DNA of 51,922 nucleotides from UM-FILTER-42-9 sp038063775 (GCA_038063775.1 JBBTUK010000008.1:1-51922), one strand, 5' to 3'; positions 22,066 to 31,482 are shown, numbered from the stretch's first letter. Notes: generated by a model from the letters alone, not told the origin. A program made the numbers and translations.

Positions 22066-22617
22066 ATGCAAAGAAAAATCATAGCAATACTTGGCTTACC
22101 AGGTTCCGGAAAAACCGAAGTTATAAATTATTTAATGGAAAAATTTAAGTGGCCTAAAGTTTATTTTGGGGATGTTGTTTTTGATGAACTGAAAATAAGG
22201 GGACTGGATATAAATGAAAAAAATGAAAGAATAGTGCGCGAAGATTTACGAAACAAATTCGGAAGATTGCACTTCGCAGGTAAAATAATTGAAAAAATAG
22301 GAAACATTAGGGACGATGCGAATATTTTAGTTGAAAGTTTATATGATTGGCAGGAATATCTGTTTTTTAAAGAAAAGTTTAGAGAAGACTTTATAGCTAT
22401 AGCAGTTTATGCTTCCCCAAAAACTAGATATGAAAGGCTTGGAAAGCGAAAAATAAGGCCACTAACTCTAGGAGAGGCGCAGGGCAGGGACCATGCGCAA
22501 ATAGAAAATATTTTTCAAGCTGGACCTATAGCGATGGCAAACTATACTGTGGACAATGAGGAAACTTTTGAATATCTATACAAACAAATTGACGAAATTA
22601 TCAACAAAATAAAGTAA
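22066..22617 (+). CDS. P-loop nucleotide/nucleoside kinase-like protein
   Basis: 183 residues. The Walker A motif GLPGSGKTEVINYL is at the N-terminus; a FGDVVFDEL segment follows at the nucleoside-substrate position, and KTRYERLGKRKIRPL resembles the LID region of dephospho-CoA and (d)NMP kinase relatives. Substrate cannot be read from sequence. Its place between dCMP deaminase and ThyX suggests pyrimidine deoxynucleotide phosphorylation. It lies 5 nt before thyX. Confidence 0.65.
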   Translation: MQRKIIAILGLPGSGKTEVINYLMEKFKWPKVYFGDVVFDELKIRGLDINEKNERIVREDLRNKFGRLHFAGKIIEKIGNIRDDANILVESLYDWQEYLFFKEKFREDFIAIAVYASPKTRYERLGKRKIRPLTLGEAQGRDHAQIENIFQAGPIAMANYTVDNEETFEYLYKQIDEIINKIK

Positions 22618-22622
22618 AATTT

Positions 22623-23915
22623 ATGGCAAAAATTTTTGTCTATGACGAATTCGGTCCTCAAGATGTGGCTATGATGCAAGCCCTTTATTCCAGAAGCCCG
22701 GAAAGCGTCGAGGTGCATGCGGAAAAAGTCAAGCAGTCCGGATCAGGCAAATTTATGGAAAAGTTTTATGTCGGCTACGGGCATATGAGTATTGCTGACT
22801 GCGGCAGCACGACCCTTTTCATCGAAGGCATAAGCATTCTAGCCGACAAGGCCATCCAGGACTGGCCGCTTTATTCGGGTCAGGAAACCAGCACTCGTTA
22901 CATCGATATGTCTAAGCAGGCGATTATCGACCCCGTGGGTACACCTGAATCCAAAGCTATTCTCAACCGCTGGATGGAGTTCTATACTGGTAATCGTGAA
23001 CGAATGGAGATGTATTTAAAAGAAAAATATCCCAAGAAACCGGACGAGGATGAAGCGGTTTATGGCAAAGCCATAAAGGCGCGGGCTTTTGACAGCCTCA
23101 GAGGATTCTTGCCGGCTGGCATCACGACGCAGCTTAGTTGGCACACCAATCTACGCCAAGCCTGGGATAAGTTATCCTATCTTCGCCACAATCCGGCAAA
23201 AGAAGTGAGAGAAATAGCCGAAGAAATGCTTTTGAAACTCAAAGAAAAATATGCCCATAGTTTCAGTCATGTGCTTATCCCGGAGCAGGAAAATTACCGC
23301 GAATATGCCTCAAAAAATTATTATTATTTCAATCCGGAAGCGTCGTTGGATTTTTCCTTCGAGACTAATATTGAAAGAAAAGAGCTGGAACAATACCAGG
23401 ACATTATCAACAATCGTCCGGAAAAAACCGGGTTGCCGCATTTTTTAACGGAGTTGGGAAATGCCAAATTTGATTTTCTTTTGGATTTCGGATCGTTTCG
23501 CGATATCCAGCGTCACAGGAACGGTGTTTGCCGGATGCCCCTGCTTACGACTAAGCGCGGATTTAATTCTTGGTACCTGGAACAGCTGCCTGACGACTTG
23601 CGAGAAGCCGCTAAAAAATTAATTAAGGAACAAGCCGAATCCATAGGAAGGCTTGCGACAAATGAAATTGAAAGACAGTATTACATCGCGCTAGGCTTTA
23701 ATGTGGCTTGTCGGGTTTCTTATGGCCTTCCAGCCACAGTTTATGTTACTGAACTGCGCTCAGGGCGACCCGTCCATCCGACTCTCAGAAAAATTGCCTT
23801 AAGAATGCACGATGCACTTCGGGAAAAATTTCCGAATCTAAAATTAAATTGCGATCTTAATCCGGACGACTGGGACATCCGCCGGGGGCTTCAGGACATA
23901 ACCGAGAAAAAATAA
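22623..23915 (+). CDS. thyX: Duplicated ThyX-type (FAD-dependent) thymidylate synthase
   Basis: 430 residues, roughly twice a normal ThyX. The first half has GHMSIADCGSTTLFIEGIS and YSGQETSTRY (residues ~84-93, the S-x-E-x-S-x-RY part of the signature) but no RHR. The second half has DIQRHRNG (RHR at ~297-299) but lacks the S-E-S-RY part. Each half ends with a ThyX-like Arg/Glu region (LPAGITTQ..NLRQ; TELRSGRPVHPTLRK). The canonical RHRxxSxNExSxRY motif is thus split between two halves, suggesting a single-chain pseudo-dimer. It methylates dUMP to dTMP. Flanked by dCMP deaminase and tmk. Confidence 0.85.
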   Translation: MAKIFVYDEFGPQDVAMMQALYSRSPESVEVHAEKVKQSGSGKFMEKFYVGYGHMSIADCGSTTLFIEGISILADKAIQDWPLYSGQETSTRYIDMSKQAIIDPVGTPESKAILNRWMEFYTGNRERMEMYLKEKYPKKPDEDEAVYGKAIKARAFDSLRGFLPAGITTQLSWHTNLRQAWDKLSYLRHNPAKEVREIAEEMLLKLKEKYAHSFSHVLIPEQENYREYASKNYYYFNPEASLDFSFETNIERKELEQYQDIINNRPEKTGLPHFLTELGNAKFDFLLDFGSFRDIQRHRNGVCRMPLLTTKRGFNSWYLEQLPDDLREAAKKLIKEQAESIGRLATNEIERQYYIALGFNVACRVSYGLPATVYVTELRSGRPVHPTLRKIALRMHDALREKFPNLKLNCDLNPDDWDIRRGLQDITEKK

Positions 23916-23924
23916 TTAAACCAA

Positions 23925-24614
23925 ATGAAAAAAGGCAAGTTCATCGTTATTGACGGAACAGACGGCAGCGGGAAAGCGACGCAGACAAAATTGCTGGTGG
24001 ATAAACTTAAGAAAAACGACCATAAGGTCAAAACTGTTGATTTCCCCCAGTATGAAAATAATTTTTTCGGTAAAATTGTCGGCCGGTATCTGGCCGGGGA
24101 ATTCGGCGGTGCTTCATCGGTGAGTCCGTATCTGGCTTCGGTTCTATACGCCGCCGATAGATTTGAAACTAAAGAAAAAATTGAAAAGTGGCTGAAAAAC
24201 GGAAATGTTGTTATTGCTGATCGATATGCCAGCTCAAATCAAATTCATCAGGGCGGCAAAATCAGGGACCCTAAAAAAAGAAAGGAATTTCTGAATTGGC
24301 TGGAAGAAATGGAATACAAAGTATTTAAAATTCCGCGGCCGGATGTCAGCATCTATTTAGATGTTCCGATAGAATTCAGTCTCAAGCTTCTTAAGAATAA
24401 ATCAGCGCAAGAACGCAAAAAATATCTGAAAGGCAAAAAAGATATCCATGAAAGTGACCGAAAACATCTGCAAGACGCAAAAAACAGCGCCATAAAGCTG
24501 GTTGAGAGGAATAATAACTGGATAAAAATAGATTGCGTTAAAAAAGGGAAACTTCTGGCAATTGCTGATATAAGCCAAATTATCTGGTCAAAAATAGGAA
24601 AAGTTCTGTCTTGA
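23925..24614 (+). CDS. tmk: Thymidylate kinase
   Basis: 229 residues. Walker A is IDGTDGSGKATQTKLL, VDFPQYEN gives the substrate-loop Pro, and VVIADRYASSNQIHQGGK is the DRY-S motif of dTMP kinases. The LID region (KSAQERKKYLKGKKDIHESD) is typical. It converts dTMP to dTDP, the last step of this gene set. It ends on the -35 box of the following promoter. Confidence 0.92.
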   Translation: MKKGKFIVIDGTDGSGKATQTKLLVDKLKKNDHKVKTVDFPQYENNFFGKIVGRYLAGEFGGASSVSPYLASVLYAADRFETKEKIEKWLKNGNVVIADRYASSNQIHQGGKIRDPKKRKEFLNWLEEMEYKVFKIPRPDVSIYLDVPIEFSLKLLKNKSAQERKKYLKGKKDIHESDRKHLQDAKNSAIKLVERNNNWIKIDCVKKGKLLAIADISQIIWSKIGKVLS

Positions 24615-24639
24615 CTTAGTTTTTAACAAGTAGTATAAT
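24611..24639 (+). promoter_or_regulatory. Promoter at the head of the copper/redox island
   Basis: TTGACT, exactly 17 bp, then TATAAT. The -35 overlaps the tmk stop codon. It is the best promoter match in the window and precedes a run of genes all on the plus strand to 37.3 kb. No copper-responsive regulator gene is seen nearby. Confidence 0.8.
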
Positions 24640-24663
24640 TCAGTCCAGATTAGGGTTCTGCCT

Positions 24664-25035
24664 ATGGAAAAGTCATCTTTAAATAAAATTTCGAAAATAA
24701 TACTTTTGTTTTTAGCCGTGACCCTCATCGGCAGTTTTTGTTTTCAGATCGCTTCAGCCAGTCATAACCATGGCGCGGTGATGCAAAATTTTTCCACGTC
24801 CGGCGGCTCTGCTAAAAATATGATGCCTTGCTGCGAAGAGAATACTAACCACCTGGCGCTTTCCGATCTGCCATCGACAAAAAACCCCTTGCAGTTCATG
24901 AGTCTAATTCTTTTAGTTTTTGCATCAGTAGGCCTAGTTCTGTCTCCAAACATATTTTCCAATTTCGCGTATTCTTTTTCTTCTTTGGCCCCTCCCGGGC
25001 CGGATCTTCTGTTGACGGTTGTCAAAAAAGAGTAA
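24664..25035 (+). CDS. Small exported or membrane protein with His/Met/Cys metal-type motifs
   Basis: 123 residues; family not recognised. A signal-like helix (IILLFLAVTLIGSFCFQIASA) is followed by SHNHGAVMQ and NMMPCCEENTNHLA, a His/Met/Cys-rich stretch fit for soft-metal binding. A second hydrophobic helix (FMSLILLVFASVGLVLS) and a short tail follow. Being first in a copper-handling gene run, it may be an envelope copper-binding protein; that is inference. Confidence 0.55.
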   Translation: MEKSSLNKISKIILLFLAVTLIGSFCFQIASASHNHGAVMQNFSTSGGSAKNMMPCCEENTNHLALSDLPSTKNPLQFMSLILLVFASVGLVLSPNIFSNFAYSFSSLAPPGPDLLLTVVKKE

Positions 25036-25116
25036 ATTTTTCCTAAATCCTCAGCAATCGGATGAGTGAGGATTTTTTAGTTTACTCCTTAACCAACATT
25101 CAACTGAAATCCATTC

Positions 25117-26856
25117 ATGAGTCAAAAAAATAAAATAATCGTCCCCATCGCGGGAATGCATTGCCGCTCGTGTGAAATGCTTGTTGAAGACAAACTTTCG
25201 GAAATCCCGGAAGTGGAGCAGAGCATTGTCAGCTACAAAAAAGGGACGGCGGAAATTCATTATACGAAGCAAAAACCGAATACGGACGAGATTGAAGAAG
25301 CCATCCGGTCGGCTGGCTATGCCATCGGCGTTTCTTCAGTAAAAAAGCCATTTTTCAGCCGCAACGCCAGCGACTACAAGGATCTGGGAATCTCCCTGCT
25401 GTTTTTGCTGGGCATCTATATAGCCCTAAAAACCCTGGGAATAAACAACATCAAGATTGGCGGGGGATCCAGTCCGACGAGTTTGCCCGTGGTATTTTTG
25501 GTCGGTATAACCGCCGGACTTTCCACTTGCATGGCACTGGTTGGCGGGCTTATCTTGGGAATGTCTGCGCGCCATTCAGAAAAACATCCCGAAGCTACAC
25601 CACTGCAAAAATTTCGACCTCACCTGATTTTCAATTTAGGGCGCGTTTTGTCTTATGCTGTTTTGGGAGGTGTGTTGGGGTCGGCCGGAGCCATTTTCCG
25701 GTTTTCTGGAACAACCTTGGGAGTGATGACAATTCTTGTAGGCGCTGCTATGCTGATGCTGGGATTCAAACTGGTGGGAATTTTTCCCCGCTTGGATCAG
25801 GCCGGCCTTACATTGCCCAAAGGAATCAGCCGTATACTGGGGATAAAGCCCGCCAAAGGCGGACACGAAAAGGAATACAGCCACAGAGGGTCGTTCGCTA
25901 TGGGAGCATTGACCTTTTTTCTTCCGTGCGGATTTACCCAGGTCATGCAATTGTATGCGGTCAGCACCGGAAGCTTTTTACGCGGTGCTCTGATTATGGG
26001 CGTATTCGCCTTAGGCACCGTGCCAGGACTTTTGGGAATTGGAGGGCTTACTTCGGTTGTGCGCGGAATTTTTGCCAAACGCTTCTTCAAGTTCGCCGGA
26101 GTCGTAGTGATTTTTCTCTCTTTTGTAAACATTTCCAATGGCTATACTCTGATGGGGTGGCAATGGGGATCGGCCTTGAGTGCCGAGCAAGATAGCCCGT
26201 CCGAAACGCTCGATGCCAATGTTACTGTCGAAAACGGAGTACAGATAGTGCGAATGAATGAAGTTTCCCGCGGCTATTCTCCGAACAAGTTCACGATCAA
26301 AAAAGATATGCCGGTGCGCTGGATAATCAACGCGACCGATCCTTTTTCCTGCGCTGCGAGCATTATGATCCCAAGTCTTGATATCCGTAAAAATTTAAGG
26401 TCCGGAGAAAATATCATTGAATTTACGCCGCGCGATGCCGGAAGATTGGTTTTTTCCTGCGGAATGGGCATGTATGTCGGAGTGTTCAATGTAAAAGATA
26501 CTCCCGGACTCGATGGTTCTACTGCTGAAAAAGCTTCTCCTCCCGTCGATTCTTCTCCGGCTAACAGCGTACAAGTAATTAAAGCAGTCTTTACCTATTC
26601 CGAGACTACCAATGAAGACATAACGCCCAACGTCTTTAGGGTAAAAGCCGGAATGCCTGTGCGATTTGAAGTGGATGCGCGAGACGATGGACAAGGGTGC
26701 ATGAGCACGATTATGGTTCCAGGTCTCTATAATACTCCGCAAATTCTGGATAAAGGAAGCAAGATTGTGATGGAATTCACTCCCAGGAAACCCGGCTCAT
26801 ACAATATTACCTGTGCCATGGGATTGCCACGAGGCGTGATTACTGTTACAAGATAG
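25117..26856 (+). CDS. HMA-TauE/DsbD-like membrane-double cupredoxin fusion
   Basis: 579 residues in four parts. Residues 1-70 are an HMA domain with GMHCRSC (GMxCxxC). Residues ~88-350 hold seven or more membrane helices of the sulfite exporter TauE/SafE (COG2836) type, containing GLSTCMALVGG and FFLPCGFTQVMQ. Two cupredoxin-like beta domains follow at ~370-460 (ending FSCGMGM) and ~480-579 (ending ITCAMGLPRG), each with a Cys and Met near the end as in type-1 copper sites. It likely takes copper across the membrane or passes it between faces. Such fusions occur in several lineages; the second cupredoxin is notable. The operon also encodes CopA and a free HMA chaperone. Confidence 0.82.
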   Translation: MSQKNKIIVPIAGMHCRSCEMLVEDKLSEIPEVEQSIVSYKKGTAEIHYTKQKPNTDEIEEAIRSAGYAIGVSSVKKPFFSRNASDYKDLGISLLFLLGIYIALKTLGINNIKIGGGSSPTSLPVVFLVGITAGLSTCMALVGGLILGMSARHSEKHPEATPLQKFRPHLIFNLGRVLSYAVLGGVLGSAGAIFRFSGTTLGVMTILVGAAMLMLGFKLVGIFPRLDQAGLTLPKGISRILGIKPAKGGHEKEYSHRGSFAMGALTFFLPCGFTQVMQLYAVSTGSFLRGALIMGVFALGTVPGLLGIGGLTSVVRGIFAKRFFKFAGVVVIFLSFVNISNGYTLMGWQWGSALSAEQDSPSETLDANVTVENGVQIVRMNEVSRGYSPNKFTIKKDMPVRWIINATDPFSCAASIMIPSLDIRKNLRSGENIIEFTPRDAGRLVFSCGMGMYVGVFNVKDTPGLDGSTAEKASPPVDSSPANSVQVIKAVFTYSETTNEDITPNVFRVKAGMPVRFEVDARDDGQGCMSTIMVPGLYNTPQILDKGSKIVMEFTPRKPGSYNITCAMGLPRGVITVTR

Positions 26857-26885
26857 CGAAGCAACAATAAGTTATTAATTATTAA

Positions 26886-26922
26886 AAAGTTCAATTTTAG
26901 GAAATTCCTAAGGCGGAACTTT
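26886..26922. repeat. Nested palindrome before the HMA chaperone gene
   Basis: Outer arms AAAGTTC (26886-26892) and GAACTTT (26916-26922) enclose a second inverted repeat TTAGGAA-a-TTCCTAA (26897-26911). No T-run of termination strength follows on the plus strand. It could be an mRNA processing or stability element, or an operator for the chaperone and copA. Confidence 0.5.
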
Positions 26923-26931
26923 AAAAAACAT

Positions 26932-27141
26932 ATGAACGAATTAAGATTCAAGCTAGAAGGCCTGCACTGTCAGTCCTGCGTCAAAATATCCCAGATGAAT
27001 ATCGGGGATATCTCTGGCGTAAAAAATGTTGAAATTGATTTAACTACAGGTGACGGTAGATTGGAAGCTGAGAGAGAGGTAAGGTTTGATGAAGTTGTAG
27101 AAGCCCTTAAAAATACCAATTACACTGTCACAAAAGAATAA
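26932..27141 (+). CDS. Copper-chaperone-like HMA domain protein
   Basis: 69 residues consisting of one ferredoxin-like HMA domain. The metal site is LEGLHCQSCV (LxCxxC); the usual Met two residues before the first Cys is Leu. FDEVVEALKNTNYTVTKE is the standard last helix and strand. It is CopZ-like and precedes copA by 3 nt, so it probably loads the ATPase with Cu(I). Confidence 0.85.
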   Translation: MNELRFKLEGLHCQSCVKISQMNIGDISGVKNVEIDLTTGDGRLEAEREVRFDEVVEALKNTNYTVTKE

Positions 27142-27144
27142 TTA

Positions 27145-29544
27145 ATGAATAGCGCAAAGAAAAATAAAAACGAGCGGGTAAATCTTTCTATTTTCGGAAT
27201 GCACTGCGCATCCTGCGCTTCTCTTATTGAGCGCTCGCTCAAAAAAACACCGGGTGTAACCCAGGCCAATGTTAATTTTGCCGCGGAAAAAGCGTCGGTC
27301 GTTTTTGATGCGCGGGTGTCGAACATAAAAGCTTTAGTCAACGCAGTAACCGAAGCTGGATATCGGGCGGAAACAGTGGATGCAAAAGATATGGAATATG
27401 AAGCGAAAAAGCGGGAAAAAGAAATTTCCGATTATTTTAACAAATTCATATTCAGTTTCTTCTTAAGTCTGCCAATGCTGTATTTTATGCTTTTTGAATT
27501 TTTTAAAGGCATTCCAGGATCCATTCGTTGGGCTCCATATATTGGAGTTTTCTCGCTACTACTGACTATTCCGGTACAATTTATTATCGGCGCGGGATTT
27601 TATAGGGGCGGGTGGTCAGCGCTCAAAATGAAGACATTCAATATGGATAGCCTGATCGCTATCGGAACTTCTACCGCTTTTTTCTACAGTTTGATCAACC
27701 TCACTGCTTATGCAGTGAAAAATAATTCCCTCATCGGGCTTGGAGGAGAAAAAATTCCCGACTTGTATTTTGAAACGGCGGCCTTCCTCATAACTTTCGT
27801 AATTCTGGGAAAATGGCTGGAAATCAGAACCAAGGGAAAAACTTCCGATGCCATCAAAAAACTAATGGGACTCCAAGCCAAGACGGCGCGGGTGATACGC
27901 TTGGGAGCCACAGATGATATTCCCATTGATGAAGTGATCCACGGAGACATCGTCATTGTTCGTCCAGGAGAGAAAATTCCGGTGGACGGAAAAATCATCA
28001 AAGGCTCATCCGCGGTGGACGAATCCATGATCACTGGAGAAAGTTTGCCGGTGGAAAAACAGGTCGGGGACATGGTAGTCGGCGGAACGGTCAATAAAAC
28101 CGGTAGCTTTGAGTTTGAAGCGACGCGCGTCGGATCTGAAACTGCCTTGGCGCAAATCATAAGGCTGATTGAGGAAGCCCAAGGCTCCAAAGCGCCTATC
28201 CAGAATTTCGCCGATAAAATTTCCGCTTGGTTCGTGCCGGCCGTTATCGGCATCGCGGCTCTGACTTTTGTAATATGGTTCTTGGTGCTGGGCGAAAGCC
28301 TTACGTTTTCCCTTATGGCTTTTACGGCGGTCATCGTGATTGCTTGTCCTTGCGCTCTGGGATTGGCTACCCCCACTTCGCTTATGGTTGGAACCGGCAA
28401 GGGAGCTGAATACGGAATATTGATCAAGGGCGGGGAACCGCTGGAAGCGGCCTGTTACATAAACACGGTAATTTTTGATAAAACCGGAACTCTGACCCAC
28501 GGAAAGCCCAAGGTTACAGATGTGGTGGAATTCGGCGCGACAAACAAGGTTGAAATTTTGGCGATAGCCTCGAGCCTCGAAAAACTTTCTGAACATCCGC
28601 TGGCTGAAGCTATCTACACTTATGCCCAGGAGCAATCCGTAGTTTTCAAAGAGGTGCGTGATTTCAAGGCTGTACCCGGACATGGCGTGCAGGGGCGTCT
28701 TGGCGAGGTTGAATATTTTTTGGGAAACCGTAAACTAATCACCAATGTTTTAGGAATGTCCGTGGACAAAATTGATTCCGAAATAACCCGGCTGGAAGAG
28801 CAGGGGAAAACAGCTATGATTCTGGCAACAAAGACAGGTATTCTGGGCGCGGTAGCAGTGGCGGATACGGTCAAAGAGACTTCCCGCGAGGCGGTTGAAA
28901 AATTAAAGCGCCGGGGAATCGAAGTTTATATGATTACCGGTGATAACGCGCGAACCGCCAATGCGATTGCCAAGCAAGTCGGCATTGAGAATGTTTTGGC
29001 GGAAGTTTTGCCGGAAGACAAAGCCAATGAAGTAAAAAAGCTTCAGGATCTTGGTAAAAAAGTAGCGATGGTCGGGGACGGGATCAATGATGCTCCCGCT
29101 TTGGCGCAATCGGACTTGGGAATCGCCATGGGCTCCGGAACGGACGTAGCGATGGAAGCGGGGGATATCGTCATTATTAAGGATGATCTGCGGGACGTGG
29201 TGACGGCCTTTCAATTATCCAAAGAAACAATGGCGAAAATAAAGCAGAATATGTTTTTTGCCTTGTTTTATAACATTATCGGAATTCCCATTGCGGCGAG
29301 AATTTTCATGGGTCTTGGGCTGGTTCTCAAGCCGGAATTGGCGGGTTTGGCTATGGCTTTGAGCTCCATATCAGTGGTAAGCAATTCTTTGCTGCTGCGC
29401 CTATTCCGGCCTAATCGGAAAAACTATGTTTCCATGATCGCTCCGGCAGTAATGGTGATAATTTTTACTTTTATGTTTTTCGAATTTGCGCGCTTCAGTT
29501 CTGGAATGGAAAAAAATGAATCTAATCTTGTTTCCCCCCGGTAA
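27145..29544 (+). CDS. copA: Cu(I)-exporting P1B-type ATPase (CopA)
   Basis: 799 residues. One N-terminal HMA domain has GMHCASCASLIE. The transmembrane metal site is IACPCALGLATP (CPC), phosphorylation site DKTGTLTHGKP, actuator TGESLPVEK, nucleotide-site HP in SEHPLAEA, and hinge GDGINDAPALAQSD. Eight membrane helices are expected. CPC with a GMxCxxC HMA indicates Cu(I)/Ag(I) efflux from the cytoplasm. Directly downstream of the HMA chaperone gene. Confidence 0.94.
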   Translation: MNSAKKNKNERVNLSIFGMHCASCASLIERSLKKTPGVTQANVNFAAEKASVVFDARVSNIKALVNAVTEAGYRAETVDAKDMEYEAKKREKEISDYFNKFIFSFFLSLPMLYFMLFEFFKGIPGSIRWAPYIGVFSLLLTIPVQFIIGAGFYRGGWSALKMKTFNMDSLIAIGTSTAFFYSLINLTAYAVKNNSLIGLGGEKIPDLYFETAAFLITFVILGKWLEIRTKGKTSDAIKKLMGLQAKTARVIRLGATDDIPIDEVIHGDIVIVRPGEKIPVDGKIIKGSSAVDESMITGESLPVEKQVGDMVVGGTVNKTGSFEFEATRVGSETALAQIIRLIEEAQGSKAPIQNFADKISAWFVPAVIGIAALTFVIWFLVLGESLTFSLMAFTAVIVIACPCALGLATPTSLMVGTGKGAEYGILIKGGEPLEAACYINTVIFDKTGTLTHGKPKVTDVVEFGATNKVEILAIASSLEKLSEHPLAEAIYTYAQEQSVVFKEVRDFKAVPGHGVQGRLGEVEYFLGNRKLITNVLGMSVDKIDSEITRLEEQGKTAMILATKTGILGAVAVADTVKETSREAVEKLKRRGIEVYMITGDNARTANAIAKQVGIENVLAEVLPEDKANEVKKLQDLGKKVAMVGDGINDAPALAQSDLGIAMGSGTDVAMEAGDIVIIKDDLRDVVTAFQLSKETMAKIKQNMFFALFYNIIGIPIAARIFMGLGLVLKPELAGLAMALSSISVVSNSLLLRLFRPNRKNYVSMIAPAVMVIIFTFMFFEFARFSSGMEKNESNLVSPR

Positions 29545-29589
29545 TTATCAGGTTAAATAAGTATTAATTTAATTCAAATACATAGATCT

Positions 29590-30591
29590 ATGGAAAAAAG
29601 CGAACAAGAGGCAGAGCTAGAGCCAAAAGAAATAACCGAGCCAATAGAAAAAAAGAGAGACTCGAACAACCAAGCCATAGTCGCTATGTTGGTGATTCTT
29701 ATCGCCGTAGTGGGAACTTGGAAGTACTTGGGAAAGGGGAGCATTGTTCAAAGGCTCAAGGAAAAATATTTTACCGAGGGTAACAAGAAAAGTTTAGCCA
29801 GTAGCAGTGAGACAGCGAGTGAGGACACATCTTCGCTGGTGAAAGAAGTTTTGCCGGCTGAAGGAGTAGTTTTGCCGGTAACTTGGAACGATCTTGGAAA
29901 GCAGCTGGTGGACAAGGGAGTGATTGACGCGCAGAAATTTGAAGCAATCTACGCAAAAAGAGGCGGGTTAAGCGAAAGCGATAAGAAATTGCTTAACGGA
30001 ACAGACAACGATAAAATAAAAATTACCCAAGAGAATGCCGGAACGCTGCTTAACTTGCTTTGGGCCTTCGGCCTTGGGAATAAAAATACCATTTTAGAAA
30101 AAGGCCCCATGACTGATCCGCAATATGGAGGCGCCGGAAAGTTTGCTTCGACGGGTGGCTGGACAATAGCCACGGGCAATGCCATGGATCATTACAGCAA
30201 GCATAAATTCGTGACGCTGACTTCCGATCAGCAAGCTATGGTTGAAAGGGTGAGCAAAGGAATCTTTCGCCCTTGCTGCGGAAATTCCACTTATTTTCCC
30301 GATTGCAATCATGGTATGGCCATGCTCGGACTTCTGGAAATTATGGCTAGTCAAGGCGTATCGGAAGCGAACATGTACAAAGCGGCTCTGGCGGTTAATT
30401 CCTACTGGTTTCCGGACACCTACCTAACTTTGGCTAGTTATTTCGAGAAGCAGAAGAATATTGTTTGGGACAAGGTCGACCCCAAAGAAGTTCTAGGCGC
30501 GAATTATTCCAGCTCTTCCGGGTACAGAAATATTCTGCAAAGCGTTGATCCTGTGTCGCTTCAGCAAAAGGGCGGCAGTTGCGGAGTGTAA
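29590..30591 (+). CDS. Unrecognised membrane-anchored protein with CC-C-H motif
   Basis: 333 residues; no family recognised. An acidic N-terminal tail is followed by a membrane helix (AIVAMLVILIAVVGTWKYLG), a Ser/Thr-rich linker, and an outside globular domain. It contains FRPCCGNSTYFPDCNHGMAM, whose Cys-Cys, Cys, His and Met residues look like a metal or haem-free redox site. Near the end is GGSCGV. Position between copA and a CcdA-like gene suggests an envelope copper or thiol function. That is inference from context. Confidence 0.5.
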   Translation: MEKSEQEAELEPKEITEPIEKKRDSNNQAIVAMLVILIAVVGTWKYLGKGSIVQRLKEKYFTEGNKKSLASSSETASEDTSSLVKEVLPAEGVVLPVTWNDLGKQLVDKGVIDAQKFEAIYAKRGGLSESDKKLLNGTDNDKIKITQENAGTLLNLLWAFGLGNKNTILEKGPMTDPQYGGAGKFASTGGWTIATGNAMDHYSKHKFVTLTSDQQAMVERVSKGIFRPCCGNSTYFPDCNHGMAMLGLLEIMASQGVSEANMYKAALAVNSYWFPDTYLTLASYFEKQKNIVWDKVDPKEVLGANYSSSSGYRNILQSVDPVSLQQKGGSCGV

Positions 30592-30609
30592 GCATTAATT
30601 GAAATCATC

Positions 30610-31482
30610 ATGGACGTATTAATTGTCGCTTCACTCATAACCGCTTTTATCGCCGGCATGGCGGCGCTTTTCGCGCCGTGCTGCATCTCGGTTCTGTTGC
30701 CTTCATATCTCGGCTCTATTTTTCGGGAAAAATACAAGGTGGTGATAATGACCGCTATATTTTTTCTGGGGATACTAACGGTATTTTTACCGATCGGGCT
30801 GGGATTTTCCGCTCTGGCGCAATTCTTTAAGCAATATCACAATGTTGTTTTTCTGCTGGGCGGAGGATTTTTATTAGCGTTAGGAATAATAATCCTGACT
30901 AAAAACACTTTTTCCCTGCCATGGTCTTTTCATCCGACGCTCCAAAAGCACAACGCTGGATCAATCTATGTTTTGGGCATTTTTTCCGGCGTGGCAACGA
31001 CTTGTTGCGCGCCGGTGCTGGCTGGAGTTATGGCGCTGGCTGTTCTTCCGGGATCGATTTTTTGGGGAGCTATTTATACCCTCATGTATGTTCTGGGCAT
31101 GGTAGCCCCGCTATTTCTAATCGCTTTATTTTTAGACAAAACTAACATTACGAAAAAAATGATGACTTTCCGTAAATCAGTAAATTTCAATTTCGGAAAA
31201 AAAATCATTAGCCTCACAGTCTCGGAAATTGTTTCCGGACTGATGTTTCTTGTGATGGGTCTGGTGATAATTTATTACGCTTTCATGAATAGATTAACAG
31301 TCCATGCTGATTACCAAGTCACCATCAATATTTACTTTGCGAAATTGCAAAAAGCCATAATGTCTGTCCTCGCTCCTGTGCCATCATTTGTCTGGGCGAT
31401 TTTGCTTGCAATTTTATTTTTCTATATCGCCAAGATAATCATTAAGCTAATTAATTATTTTAAAAAATATGAAAAAAAATAA
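30610..31482 (+). CDS. CcdA/DsbD-type transmembrane thiol-electron transporter
   Basis: 290 residues with about seven membrane helices. Two symmetric cysteine motifs in helices, ALFAPCCISVLLPSYLG and GVATTCCAPVLAGVM, are characteristic of the CcdA/DsbD membrane domain, each here as a Cys-Cys pair. Family role: moving reducing equivalents from cytoplasmic thioredoxin to extracytoplasmic thiol proteins. The next gene, overlapping by 14 nt, encodes a thioredoxin-fold protein, a natural partner. Confidence 0.82.
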   Translation: MDVLIVASLITAFIAGMAALFAPCCISVLLPSYLGSIFREKYKVVIMTAIFFLGILTVFLPIGLGFSALAQFFKQYHNVVFLLGGGFLLALGIIILTKNTFSLPWSFHPTLQKHNAGSIYVLGIFSGVATTCCAPVLAGVMALAVLPGSIFWGAIYTLMYVLGMVAPLFLIALFLDKTNITKKMMTFRKSVNFNFGKKIISLTVSEIVSGLMFLVMGLVIIYYAFMNRLTVHADYQVTINIYFAKLQKAIMSVLAPVPSFVWAILLAILFFYIAKIIIKLINYFKKYEKK

